A DNA stretch of 64,000 bases from an uncultured Ruminococcus sp. (GTDB lineage: Bacteria > Bacillota > Clostridia > Oscillospirales > Ruminococcaceae): assembly GCA_947566125.1 (NCBI GenBank), contig CANOIR010000002.1:1-64000 (forward strand). The letters are read 5' to 3'. Position 1 is the stretch's first letter. Each line of letters begins with the position of its first letter. A program made the position numbers and the translations under genes. Positions 49,134-57,127 of the stretch are shown here, one piece after another. The notes beneath the pieces are model-generated. The model was given only the letters and a program-made list of their open reading frames with translations, searched no databases and was not told the origin of the DNA.

Positions 49134-49751
49134 TCAAAACAGCTCGGATTTTAAATTTATAGAATCGTCTTTTGTGATTTTTCTAATTACTCTGCAAGGA
49201 TTACCGGCAGCAAATACACCTTCCGGTATATCTTTAGTAACAACACTGCCCGCACCTATTACAACACCTTTATTTATTTTGACACCACCGCAAATGGTTA
49301 CATTAGAAGCGATCCAACAATTATCTTCTATTATAATAGGTTTTGCATATTCAAGATCATACATTGTTCCATCTTCTTTATATTTCATTTTACGTTCTTC
49401 TGGCAACAACGGATGAATTGGTGTCGCAAGTGTACAGTTAGGGCCAAAAAAGACATTATTTCCTATTGTTACGGGACAGGTATCCAGAATAACTAAATTG
49501 AAATTTGCGTAGCAATTGTCACCAAATTTTGTGTTTACCCCATAGTCAACTTGAATCGGACCTTGAATATATGTTCCTTTTCCCATATCAGGAATAAGCT
49601 CCTTCATAATTTCAAGGCGTTTTTTGTCTTCATCGTCATAGGTATCGTTATAATCCTTTGATAATCTATGAGCCTTTTTTCTTTGAAGATCCAACACACT
49701 GTTAGATGGATCATATATTTTACCTTTTAACATTTTCTCTAATTCAGTCAT
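49134..49751 (-). CDS. Sugar O-acetyltransferase, maltose/galactoside acetyltransferase type
   Basis: A 205-residue left-handed beta-helix (hexapeptide) acetyltransferase. The N-terminal LEKMLKGKIYDPSN motif and helical hairpin are typical of maltose O-acetyltransferase/NodL relatives. IGNNVFFGPNCTLATPIHPL holds the catalytic His, and CWIASNVTICGGVKINKGVVIGAGSVVTKDIPEG the hexapeptide coils and acetyl-CoA site. It is an accessory gene between tsf and pyrH with its own promoter cassette. Confidence 0.9.
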   Translation of the reverse strand: MTELEKMLKGKIYDPSNSVLDLQRKKAHRLSKDYNDTYDDEDKKRLEIMKELIPDMGKGTYIQGPIQVDYGVNTKFGDNCYANFNLVILDTCPVTIGNNVFFGPNCTLATPIHPLLPEERKMKYKEDGTMYDLEYAKPIIIEDNCWIASNVTICGGVKINKGVVIGAGSVVTKDIPEGVFAAGNPCRVIRKITKDDSINLKSELF

Positions 49752-49780
49752 TTGTAAATTCTCCCAACATAATTAATATT

Positions 49781-49839
49781 TATTATTTTACTCTATTTTT
49801 CATAAAATGTAAAGTGATTTTTCGTAAATAAATGAAAAA
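49781..49839 (-). promoter_or_regulatory. Promoter cassette copy 2 (acetyltransferase)
   Basis: It matches copy 1 at 58 of 59 positions. Minus strand TTTACA (49813-49808), 17-bp spacer, TAAAAT (49790-49785), about 30 nt before the gene's ATG. Confidence 0.8.
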
Positions 49840-49878
49840 ACATAAATAGGAAATTGTTAATTTTAAGGATAAACTTTA

Positions 49879-50400
49879 TTATTTTATAAATTCAAGTGCT
49901 TTATCAAAAGATATACATTCCGCATATCTTTTATTCCATATAAATTCATTATAGTACTTATATGTTTGTTTAGCAGACATAAACGAATTATCAAATGTGC
50001 TATTTGTATTTGCAGGAACTATCATTCTGAAACCATGTTCAAAACCTGCTTTAATAGTTGCGTCCATGCAATAATCTGTTTGCAATCCAACTACAATAAT
50101 AGTATTTTCTTTCTTTTTTCTTAAATATTCTAATAGCCCCGTATTTTTGAAAGCACTATTCACACCTTTATCAAAAACCATTTCATCATTGAAAGGTTGA
50201 AATTCTTCATATATTTCAAAACCCTCTTTTCCTTTTGACAAATCATTACCTACTCCGTCATCATGCCTAATAAATACGACTTCAATATTATTGCTGCGTG
50301 CTTTACATATTAATTTTTTAACTTGATATTTAAATAATTCAAATTTATATAATTTACTATTGGTAATTAATTTTTGCGTATCAACAACTAATAATACCAT
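49879..50400 (-). CDS. Cysteine hydrolase, isochorismatase family
   Basis: A 173-residue Rossmann-like hydrolase. VLLVVDTQKLI supplies the catalytic Asp, FDKGVNSAF the Lys, and VGLQTDYCMDATIKAGFEHGF the nucleophilic Cys after a cis-peptide. The family includes nicotinamidases and N-carbamoyl hydrolases; nothing here decides the substrate. It is an accessory gene between tsf and pyrH. Confidence 0.88.
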   Translation of the reverse strand: MVLLVVDTQKLITNSKLYKFELFKYQVKKLICKARSNNIEVVFIRHDDGVGNDLSKGKEGFEIYEEFQPFNDEMVFDKGVNSAFKNTGLLEYLRKKKENTIIVVGLQTDYCMDATIKAGFEHGFRMIVPANTNSTFDNSFMSAKQTYKYYNEFIWNKRYAECISFDKALEFIK

Positions 50401-50453
50401 AACAATACCTCCATCAGTTTTAACCCTTTATTAATGATACATAAACACAAGTT

Positions 50454-50479
50454 TGATTTCGGTCGATTTATCGAAATCA
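50454..50479 (-). terminator. Hairpin in the tsf-3'-end copy
   Basis: TGATTTCG / CGAAATCA, 8-bp stem. It occupies the same place relative to the conserved 40 nt as the tsf terminator (51495-51524) but has a different stem sequence, so pairing has been kept while sequence diverged. Confidence 0.6.
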
Positions 50480-50584
50480 GACTTATAATTACTAAATCAA
50501 ATCTTACTTGATTATTTTTGCAATTTTTGTTCGCTTTTTCAAGTGGATTTACTGTTAGTTTTTGTAACATACTTTACATCATAT

Positions 50585-50642
50585 TATTATTTTACACTAT
50601 TTTCATAAAATGTAAAGTGAATTTTCGTAAATATAAGTAAAA
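50585..50642 (-). promoter_or_regulatory. Promoter cassette copy 3
   Basis: A diverged copy with one deletion. Minus strand TTTACA (50616-50611), 16-bp spacer, TAAAAT (50594-50589). It would drive transcription through the tsf-like 3' end towards the isochorismatase gene. Confidence 0.65.
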
Positions 50643-50712
50643 ACAAAAAACACTGTATTATTTATTATTAGATTAAAAAATGTGAAAAATAATTTTTTTC
50701 ATAATGAAAAGA

Positions 50713-51435
50713 TTACAATTTTTCATTCAATAATTTATAAAGCAAATTATTTCGATTATTGATAAACATTTCTGTTATTATATAGCTATCTGTTTCTTCA
50801 TATTTACAAAGATGTATTTCTTCATCATTAAAACTATATATATCAGCATTTGGTATTCCCAATAATATGGGAGAATGTGTTGCTATTATAAACTGTGATC
50901 CTTTTTTTGAACACATATATATATCAATTAATAATGTTAATTGTCTTTGCGGTGACAATGCTGCTTCTGGCTCATCAAAAATATAAATGCCATCGGATCT
51001 CATGTAATTTTGAGCAATGGTCAAAAAACTTTCGCCATGAGATCTCTCATGATATTTTTCTGAAGGATGAGCGATATCTGCATATTCCTCTTCTTTTGTT
51101 GCTACATTATAAAAACTTTCTGCTCTAAGAAAATATCCGCATTTTGGTCTGCATATGCCTTTTGTAATTCTAATTGCATTGCATAGTTCGGAATGAGAAT
51201 CATACGTTGAAAAATGATAATTCTTAGTTCCGCCTTCTGGATTAAAACCATATTCTACAGCAAGTGCTTCTAATAAAGTGGATTTTCCACTTCCATTTTC
51301 TCCAACGAAAAATGTAATAGGTTTATTGAAAATTAATGTATTCATATTTTTTATTGAATTTATTTTTTTTAAATAACTGTTTGTACTAATTTTCGACCAA
51401 TCAATATCTATCTTTTGAATAAACTGATCATTCAT
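50713..51435 (-). CDS. Stand-alone AAA/ABC-type ATPase
   Basis: A 240-residue SMC/ABC-like ATPase without membrane or coiled-coil arms. FFVGENGSGKSTLLEALA is Walker A, HERSHGESFLTIAQ the ABC signature region, GIYIFDEPEAALSPQRQ Walker B plus D-loop, and FIIATHSPILLGIPNA the switch His. It resembles the COG3910-type predicted ATPases. No nuclease, toxin or partner gene is adjacent, so a defence role cannot be argued. ATG at 51435 is chosen over 51462 since only it has a purine-rich box (AGCGAGAT) upstream. Accessory gene between tsf and pyrH. Confidence 0.85.
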   Translation of the reverse strand: MNDQFIQKIDIDWSKISTNSYLKKINSIKNMNTLIFNKPITFFVGENGSGKSTLLEALAVEYGFNPEGGTKNYHFSTYDSHSELCNAIRITKGICRPKCGYFLRAESFYNVATKEEEYADIAHPSEKYHERSHGESFLTIAQNYMRSDGIYIFDEPEAALSPQRQLTLLIDIYMCSKKGSQFIIATHSPILLGIPNADIYSFNDEEIHLCKYEETDSYIITEMFINNRNNLLYKLLNEKL

Positions 51436-51494
51436 ATTTATCTCGCTTTCATGAGTTGGCATTTAAAGAACTGTATATAAATAAAAAACATAAA

Positions 51495-51524
51495 TCCGCT
51501 TTCAGTAAAATTACCAAAAGCGGA
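51495..51524 (-). terminator. tsf terminator
   Basis: TCCGCTTT / AAAGCGGA, 8-bp stem (10 with weak pairs), followed on the minus strand by TTTATGTTTTTTATTT. Confidence 0.85.
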
Positions 51525-51546
51525 CTTATAATTACTAAATTAAATC

Positions 51547-52455
51547 TTACTTGATCATACTTGCGATCTCATCAGCGAAATTGTCAACTCTCTTCTCGAT
51601 GCCTTCGCCACGCTCATAGCGAACGAATTCAACGATCTTAGCACCCTTAGCGATGCTGTCAACATATTGCTGAACATTCATAGAGCTATCCTTAACGAAT
51701 GTCTGCTCAAGCAGGCAGTTTTCGGAATAATACTTACCAACCTTACCAGCAGCGATCTTTTCCTTAACCTGATCAGGCTTAGAAGCCATTTTAGGATCTT
51801 CAGCCATCTGAGCCAAAATGATCTTCTTTTCTTCTTCAAGAACAGATGCTGGAACATCTTCTCTGCAAAGGTAAGGAGGATTCATTGCTGCGACCTGGAG
51901 TGCACAATCCTTAGCAGCTGTAAGCACACCTTCTGTAGCTTCTGGAGCTTCAGCCTTAACCATAACGCCGATTTTGCCGCCGCCGTGGATATAAGGAACA
52001 AGGATACCTTCCAGACGAACAAAACGGCGAATCTGGAGATTTTCACGAATCTTCAGGAACAGTTCCTGAAGCGCTTCTTCAACTGTCATTGTACCGCCAG
52101 CAACAGTGCAAGCTTTAAGAGCATCGATGTCAGCAGGATTCTTTTCAATAATAGTATCAGCTACAGAATTTACAAAAGCCTTAAATTCATCTGTATTAGC
52201 AACAAAGTCTGTTTCGGAGTTAACTTCTACTACAGCACCAATTGTATTGTCAGCATTAACCTTAGCTACTACCATACCTTCAGCAGCAACTCTATCAGCC
52301 TTCTTAGCCTGATTTGCAAGTCCTTTTTCACGAAGCAGTTCGATTGCCTTATCTACATTGCCGTCAGTTTCCATAAGAGCCTTCTTGCAATCCATCATAC
52401 CTACGCCTGTCATTTTACGCAGTTCATTTACATCTTTAGCAGAAATATTTGCCAT
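51547..52455 (-). CDS. tsf: Elongation factor Ts
   Basis: Nucleotide exchange factor for EF-Tu, 302 residues. ISAKDVNELRKMTGVGMMDCKKAL is the UBA-like N-terminus, and ETDFVANTDEF the core-domain signature. The C-terminal part matches the family. Its codon use is more GC-rich and optimised than that of neighbouring genes, as expected for a highly expressed gene. It lies directly after rpsB, with a hairpin in the gap. Confidence 0.98.
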   Translation of the reverse strand: MANISAKDVNELRKMTGVGMMDCKKALMETDGNVDKAIELLREKGLANQAKKADRVAAEGMVVAKVNADNTIGAVVEVNSETDFVANTDEFKAFVNSVADTIIEKNPADIDALKACTVAGGTMTVEEALQELFLKIRENLQIRRFVRLEGILVPYIHGGGKIGVMVKAEAPEATEGVLTAAKDCALQVAAMNPPYLCREDVPASVLEEEKKIILAQMAEDPKMASKPDQVKEKIAAGKVGKYYSENCLLEQTFVKDSSMNVQQYVDSIAKGAKIVEFVRYERGEGIEKRVDNFADEIASMIK

Positions 52456-52490
52456 TTTAATTTCCTCCTGTAATATAAATTTATTCGGAA

Positions 52491-52524
52491 AAACCCGAAT
52501 ATGAGCATTTACATATTCGGGTTT
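52491..52524 (-). terminator. Attenuator-like hairpin between rpsB and tsf
   Basis: AAACCCGAATATG / CATATTCGGGTTT, 13-bp stem, 8-nt loop, followed on the minus strand by TTCCG. A nearby ATTCGG (52483-52488) could form an alternative pairing with CCGAAT, so partial read-through is plausible. Confidence 0.75.
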
Positions 52525-52530
52525 AAAGTC

Positions 52531-53274
52531 TTATTCAGCAGCAGCTTCCTCAGCGGCAACTTCTTCTGTAGCAGCTTCCTCAGCAGCATCAGCACCCTGT
52601 CTACCTTCGATAATAGCATCAGCCATTACGCCAGCGATCAGACGTACTGCACGGATAGCATCGTCATTACCCGGAATTACATAATCAATCTCATCAGGAT
52701 CGCAGTTTGTATCTACGATAGCAACGATCGGGATGTTCAGCTTCTTAGCTTCTGCAACAGCGATTCTTTCCTTACGTGGGTCAACGATAAACAATGCACC
52801 AGGAAGCTTCTTCATATCCTTGATACCACCAAGGAACTTTTCGAGCTTCTCGATTTCAAGCTGTAGCTTACCAACTTCCTTCTTAGGCAGAAGGTTGAAT
52901 GTTCCATCGTTTTCCATTTCATGGAGCTGTTCCAATCTCTTGATTCTTCTCTGGATAGTTGTGAAGTTTGTCATCATACCACCCAGCCAACGTGCGTTTA
53001 CATAATAAGCACCTGCACGTACAGCCTCTTCCTTAATGGAATCGCCTGCCTGCTTTTTTGTACCTACAAAAAGTACAGATTCACCCTGTGCTGAAATGTC
53101 ACGGATGAACATATAAGCTTCGTCAAGCTTCTTTACTGTCTTCTGCAAGTCGATGATATAAATACCATTTCTTTCTGTGAAGATGTACTGTGCCATCTTC
53201 GGGTTCCATCTTCTGGTCTGATGACCAAAATGTACGCCAGCTTCAAGAAGCTGTTTCATTGATACTACGCCCAT
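52531..53274 (-). CDS. rpsB: Small-subunit ribosomal protein S2
   Basis: 247 residues. [47 protein letters not shown] and [29 protein letters not shown] are diagnostic. The C-terminal tail is Ala/Glu-rich and low-complexity. AGGAGG precedes the ATG. A structured leader lies upstream. Confidence 0.98.
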   Translation of the reverse strand: MGVVSMKQLLEAGVHFGHQTRRWNPKMAQYIFTERNGIYIIDLQKTVKKLDEAYMFIRDISAQGESVLFVGTKKQAGDSIKEEAVRAGAYYVNARWLGGMMTNFTTIQRRIKRLEQLHEMENDGTFNLLPKKEVGKLQLEIEKLEKFLGGIKDMKKLPGALFIVDPRKERIAVAEAKKLNIPIVAIVDTNCDPDEIDYVIPGNDDAIRAVRLIAGVMADAIIEGRQGADAAEEAATEEVAAEEAAAE

Positions 53275-53284
53275 TGTGTAGTCC

Positions 53285-53380
53285 TCCTAAAAATATTGGT
53301 TTTTGCCCTCCGCTCGACCACACTTATGTGCAACTTACAATTGTAAGCACCAACACACAAAAGTCGAACGTGCGAATTGC
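53285..53380 (-). promoter_or_regulatory. Structured 5' leader of rpsB
   Basis: On the minus strand the 5' UTR folds as nested stems: TTCGAC with GTCGAG, an inner GTGTG/CACAT, and an apical CTTAC-AATT-GTAAG hairpin. Leaders of this kind before ribosomal-protein genes often mediate autoregulation (here by S2), but I cannot match it to a named family. Confidence 0.6.
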
Positions 53381-53386
53381 CTAATT

Positions 53387-53415
53387 ATTATAACACATTA
53401 TGCCTTTTTTTGCAA
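53387..53415 (-). promoter_or_regulatory. rpsB promoter
   Basis: Minus strand TTGCAA (53415-53410), 17-bp spacer, TATAAT (53392-53387). Confidence 0.7.
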
Positions 53416-53446
53416 GAGAAACAAGCACCCTATGCAAACAAATTTT

Positions 53447-53731
53447 TCAAACATTATCACGGTATATTTTATCTATACTATACAAGTCAGAAGCTTTTGT
53501 CAATTCAACAAGAATCACGTCTTTTCCTATAAGGCGTATATGTTCATACCCTATAATATTTTTCTCTCTTGCACCAAATATGCCGAAGTAACGTGGCTTT
53601 CCATAAATTACAAGACCTGTTACAGCTGCTGTCTTTGTATCAAGACATACATCATCTGCATATCCCAGATTCTCGCCGCTTTTAACATTGATAATATCCT
53701 TATCCTTTATCTCAGTTAAGCTGCATATCAT
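53447..53731 (-). CDS. YlmC/YmxH-family PRC-barrel protein
   Basis: A 94-residue PRC-barrel protein with ICSLTEIKDKDIINVKSGENLGYADDV and a C-terminal IIGYEHIRLIGKDVILVE. It matches the sporulation-associated YlmC/YmxH family. The gene is upstream of rpsB on the same strand but has separate transcription signals. Molecular role not established. Confidence 0.9.
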   Translation of the reverse strand: MICSLTEIKDKDIINVKSGENLGYADDVCLDTKTAAVTGLVIYGKPRYFGIFGAREKNIIGYEHIRLIGKDVILVELTKASDLYSIDKIYRDNV

Positions 53732-53814
53732 TCACACCGCCTCCATATAAAGCTTATGCAGGAATGGTTTAGTATATTATGGTTCAAATTGTAATTTTAT
53801 GGATAAGTCAGAAC

Positions 53815-54261
53815 TTAGTGAAAATTTTTGAATAGTGAAACGTGATCTTTCAATTCAGAAAAACCATTCTTTTGATAGAAATCATATGCGGGGACAGTTC
53901 TTTCCGTTTGCAGAAAAATATGTGTTATTTTTTTGCTTTCAGCAAATTTTTCTATTTTGTTTAAAAAATCTGTTCCCAGACCTTTACCCTGTTTTTCTGT
54001 ATCAATGCAAAATTCAAAAATATAATACTCAGTTCCTGTACACCAATGCATGATATATCCTAATGATAAGCCAATCAATTGGTTGTTTTCGAACAATCCT
54101 AAGGATAATGAATTGTTGTTTCCAATTAAATCCTCAATATATTCATGAAGCTGAAGTGAATCGCTCCAATCATCATTCCATGGTTTATTTGAAAAAATGT
54201 TAAAAAACAACGCCTTAATTTCTTCAATCTGTTCTACGTCCAGTTCCTTCATTGTAATCAT
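53815..54261 (-). CDS. GNAT-family N-acetyltransferase
   Basis: 148 residues. EFCIDTEKQGKGLGTDFLNKIE is the acetyl-CoA P-loop region, and YDFYQKNGFSEL the C-terminal motif. Acceptor unknown. GGAAGGAG precedes the ATG. It is the first seen of four small accessory genes between ylmC and the transketolase pair. Confidence 0.87.
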   Translation of the reverse strand: MITMKELDVEQIEEIKALFFNIFSNKPWNDDWSDSLQLHEYIEDLIGNNNSLSLGLFENNQLIGLSLGYIMHWCTGTEYYIFEFCIDTEKQGKGLGTDFLNKIEKFAESKKITHIFLQTERTVPAYDFYQKNGFSELKDHVSLFKNFH

Positions 54262-54405
54262 GTTATTTGTCTCCTTCCGTGGTAAATAAATATTTATTAC
54301 ACTTATAATTTATGGTTCTGTCCAATAGCTCCCCTTATGAAAATTTTCGTTGCCAGTAGGATTTGCAGTCAGGCGAAATATAAATTACTGTCATATATTT
54401 ATACA

Positions 54406-55155
54406 TTATTTCATTTTATTTACGCCAATCTCCACCCACGCAGGACGAAATCCACTGTTTAAGGCAATGTTCCAAGAATGATAATTAGCTATATCTGTGC
54501 CATAAAATGGAATGTCGCCTTTTTGTTCTATTGTGTTTTTCAAGAGAGTAACAAGATATGTTCCTACACCCTTTGAACGATATTTAGGCATAACATCTAT
54601 TCCTATCTGCTGCCAATGCACACTATCTTCTGAACATCCTGCCATGCCCATTATATCATCACCATCATACGCACATACAACTATCCTATCAGGGCGATTC
54701 TCATAATATTTATCACATATTGCATTTGGAAAACGCTCATCACCATAAAATTGATTGATATCTTTATCATAAAACCATTTTACAGGATAGTTCTTTTTCG
54801 TTTCTTTATATTCTGATGATAAAAACATATGATATGTTTCTGTAAGCGTATATCCATGATTGTTTAGTTCTTTTTCAAGTATCAGTAGATTTGGTATATC
54901 GAATAAGTGACAGCCCTGTTTATCATTTATCCATTCTTTTAAAAACGGATGAAGTACTTCAGACGCAGTTATTACAGCATTTTTACCAGTTGTAGCCATA
55001 TGAAAAAAGTACCCATCATGAGAACAGTATCTTCCACTTTTACTATCGGCAGGCAATGTAATAATATTTTTTTCTCTTTTAAAATCTGTTGGCATACAAT
55101 TGTACTCAGACGATAAGAGAAATTCTAAATTTTCAAAGTGCTTAAATTTGTTCAT
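54406..55155 (-). CDS. GNAT-family N-acetyltransferase, two-domain
   Basis: 249 residues. The N-terminal half is divergent. The C-terminal GNAT part has IGIDVMPKYRSKGVGTYLVTLLKN and NYHSWNIALNSGFRPAWVE. ATG at 55155 is used (GGGAGTG 7 nt upstream) rather than the frame's first TTG at 55176. Substrate unknown. Confidence 0.85.
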   Translation of the reverse strand: MNKFKHFENLEFLLSSEYNCMPTDFKREKNIITLPADSKSGRYCSHDGYFFHMATTGKNAVITASEVLHPFLKEWINDKQGCHLFDIPNLLILEKELNNHGYTLTETYHMFLSSEYKETKKNYPVKWFYDKDINQFYGDERFPNAICDKYYENRPDRIVVCAYDGDDIMGMAGCSEDSVHWQQIGIDVMPKYRSKGVGTYLVTLLKNTIEQKGDIPFYGTDIANYHSWNIALNSGFRPAWVEIGVNKMK

Positions 55156-55192
55156 TATAGTCACTCCCAAAAGCATCTAATTATATATCCAT

Positions 55193-55576
55193 TTAAATTG
55201 TAAGCTCAATTTGATTTCCTTCCAAATCAATTATGCAGCTTTCGTAGTAACCATCGCCAGTAATTCTCGGACTACTTATTACTTTATATCCATCATTTCG
55301 TAATTGTTCAGTTAATTTATCAACATTTGATGCACTTCCTAAACTAAAAGCAATATGTATATAACCAGTTCGATTAATATTCTTTTTACTATCAATGATT
55401 TGCGGTTTGTTCATTATTTCTAATCTTGTTCCATCATCAAAAGACAAAAAGTATGAACGAAAATCATTGTTTTTGTTATGATATTCATTACTTGAATGAG
55501 CTTTAAAATACTTTATAAAAAAGTTTTTAACCGCTTCTAAATTATTAACATACATCGCAACATGTTCAATTTTCAT
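55193..55576 (-). CDS. VOC/glyoxalase-fold protein
   Basis: 127 residues: KIEHVAMYVNNLEAVKNFFIKYF, FLSFDDGTRLEIM, GYIHIAFSLG and a C-terminal GDGYYESCIIDLEGNQIEL. Two betaalphabetabetabeta modules with the expected metal-ligand positions (His5, Glu, His, Glu). Could be a resistance or lactoylglutathione-lyase-like protein; no substrate evidence. Confidence 0.87.
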   Translation of the reverse strand: MKIEHVAMYVNNLEAVKNFFIKYFKAHSSNEYHNKNNDFRSYFLSFDDGTRLEIMNKPQIIDSKKNINRTGYIHIAFSLGSASNVDKLTEQLRNDGYKVISSPRITGDGYYESCIIDLEGNQIELTI

Positions 55577-55601
55577 ATTTATCTCCTATCATAAGTTTTT
55601 A

Positions 55602-56087
55602 TTAATCATAATTGTTTGGAATTAAAAGTTTAGATTCCTTTTTCATAGAATCATAACATAAATAATCATTATCCTTAGTTCTTATAGTATGGTATTCTAT
55701 TTCTTTGTAACCCCTTTTCAAATAAATCATTTTTGCAGGCATGGATGAATCAATTTTAATTTCATCATAATTATAAGATATTGTCATTTCAGCAAAGTCC
55801 AGCAATTCCTTTCCATATCCATTGCCTTGATATTCAGGCAAAACAAATAAACGTAATATCTCATTATTCTTAATTGTAACTGTTCCTACTATATTCTTTT
55901 CTAAATTCTCACATAGAAAAACACAATGTTTTTTAATATCATCAATGATATTGTTTTCATTGTGATGATTAATGAAAAACGATACTGCGCCATCAGGATA
56001 ATAGTGCGGATAAATTTTAGCAATTGTTTTTTGTGTAATTTGCTTTATAATATCTAAATCAGATATTTCTGCTAATTTTATACTCAT
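55602..56087 (-). CDS. GNAT-family N-acetyltransferase
   Basis: 161 residues. RLFVLPEYQGNGYGKELLDFAE is the acetyl-CoA-binding motif and KMIYLKRGYKEIEYHTI the C-terminal strand. ATG at 56087 with AGGAGA 7 nt upstream is preferred to the 17-codon longer start. A short gap separates it from the VOC gene. Confidence 0.87.
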   Translation of the reverse strand: MSIKLAEISDLDIIKQITQKTIAKIYPHYYPDGAVSFFINHHNENNIIDDIKKHCVFLCENLEKNIVGTVTIKNNEILRLFVLPEYQGNGYGKELLDFAEMTISYNYDEIKIDSSMPAKMIYLKRGYKEIEYHTIRTKDNDYLCYDSMKKESKLLIPNNYD

Positions 56088-56122
56088 TTTCTTTCTCCTA
56101 TAATTTATATTATTAAAAAGTA

Positions 56123-56157
56123 AAGTCACTTTTAACACAAAGTATTAAAAGTGACTT
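56123..56157 (-). terminator. Terminator of the rluD-HAD-transketolase run
   Basis: AAGTCACTTTTAA / TTAAAAGTGACTT, perfect 13-bp stem, 9-nt loop, then TACTTTTT on the minus strand. Confidence 0.88.
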
Positions 56158-56172
56158 AAAATAAATCAATTA

Positions 56173-57123
56173 TTATTTTCTCTTAGAAACAGCCTTCTTT
56201 ACAGTAGATGCAATATTATCTGCACAAAGACCAAATTCTTTCAAAAGATCTACAGCCGGACCTGAATGACCATATTCATCGTTTACGCCAATCTTAATAA
56301 CCGGAACAGGATTGCACTCTGTAACCGCTTCTGCTACAGCACTTCCAAGACCGCCAATAACACTATGCTCTTCTACAGTTACAATAAGACCTGTTTCAGC
56401 AGCAGCTTTACAGATAATATCTTTATCCAGCGGTTTTATTGTATGGATATTGATAACTCTAGCATCAATTCCCTCAGCTTCCAGTTGTTTTGCAGCTTTT
56501 ATGGACTCTGCAACCATCAAACCTGTAGCAACAATAGTTACATCAGATCCATTTCTTAAAGTAACGCCCTTGCCAAGTTCAAATTTATAATTTTCAGCAT
56601 CATTGAATACAGGAGCAGCAAGTCTGCCAAAACGCAGATATACCGGTCCGTCTATTTCAACAGCAGCTCTTACAGCAGCCTTTGCTTCAACATCATCAGC
56701 CGGATTTATAATAGTCATTCCCGGAATTGTACGCATAAGAGCAATGTCTTCATTGCATTGATGTGTAGCACCATCTTCACCTACAGAAATACCAGCGTGT
56801 GTAGCACCAATTTTAACATTCAAATGAGGATAACCAATTGAATTTCTAACTATTTCATATGCTCTTCCAGCGGCAAACATTGCAAAAGTACTTGCAAATG
56901 GAATTTTTCCGGCTGTTGCAAGACCTGCTGCGACCCCCATCATATTTGCTTCAGCAATGCCGCAGTCAAAGAATTTTTCCGGATATGCTTTTTTGAAAAT
57001 ACCAGTCTTTGTTGCAGCTGCTAAATCAGCATCCAAAACAACAAGATTAGGATATTCTTCAGCTAATTCAACTAAAACCTCACCATAACTTTCTCTGGTT
57101 GCCTTTTTAATTACATCTGCCAT
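56173..57123 (-). CDS. Transketolase, C-terminal subunit
   Basis: 316 residues carrying the pyrimidine-binding and C-terminal domains of a split transketolase. EDGATHQCNEDIALMRTIPGMTII is diagnostic; KFFDCGIAEANMMGVAAGLA holds the catalytic Glu. ATG at 57123 follows GGAGGG. It begins 4 nt after the N-terminal subunit gene's stop. With its partner it serves the pentose phosphate pathway. Confidence 0.94.
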   Translation of the reverse strand: MADVIKKATRESYGEVLVELAEEYPNLVVLDADLAAATKTGIFKKAYPEKFFDCGIAEANMMGVAAGLATAGKIPFASTFAMFAAGRAYEIVRNSIGYPHLNVKIGATHAGISVGEDGATHQCNEDIALMRTIPGMTIINPADDVEAKAAVRAAVEIDGPVYLRFGRLAAPVFNDAENYKFELGKGVTLRNGSDVTIVATGLMVAESIKAAKQLEAEGIDARVINIHTIKPLDKDIICKAAAETGLIVTVEEHSVIGGLGSAVAEAVTECNPVPVIKIGVNDEYGHSGPAVDLLKEFGLCADNIASTVKKAVSKRK

Positions 57124-57127
57124 ATCT

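Larger units (their letters stand above)
50401..50712. other. Intergenic region with a diverged tsf-3'-end copy and promoter cassette copy 3
   Basis: This gene-free stretch of 312 bp holds, on the minus strand, promoter cassette copy 3 (50642-50585), then a 40-nt stretch (50521-50480) nearly identical to the end of tsf and its 3' flank (51565-51525), then a hairpin (50479-50454). A 60-codon frame here (50388-50570) has no good ribosome-binding site and is not called. Confidence 0.7.

Noticed and set aside
50388..50570. 60-codon minus-strand ORF before the isochorismatase gene
   Set aside because: No ribosome-binding site, no recognisable domain, and it runs through the copied tsf 3' flank and hairpin.
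50713..51435. Defence island around the orphan ATPase
   Set aside because: Neighbours are a cysteine hydrolase, an acetyltransferase and tsf/pyrH; no nuclease, reverse transcriptase, toxin or methylase is present.
53815..56087. Mobile element carrying the GNAT/VOC genes
   Set aside because: No transposase, integrase, terminal inverted repeat or target duplication could be seen at its ends.
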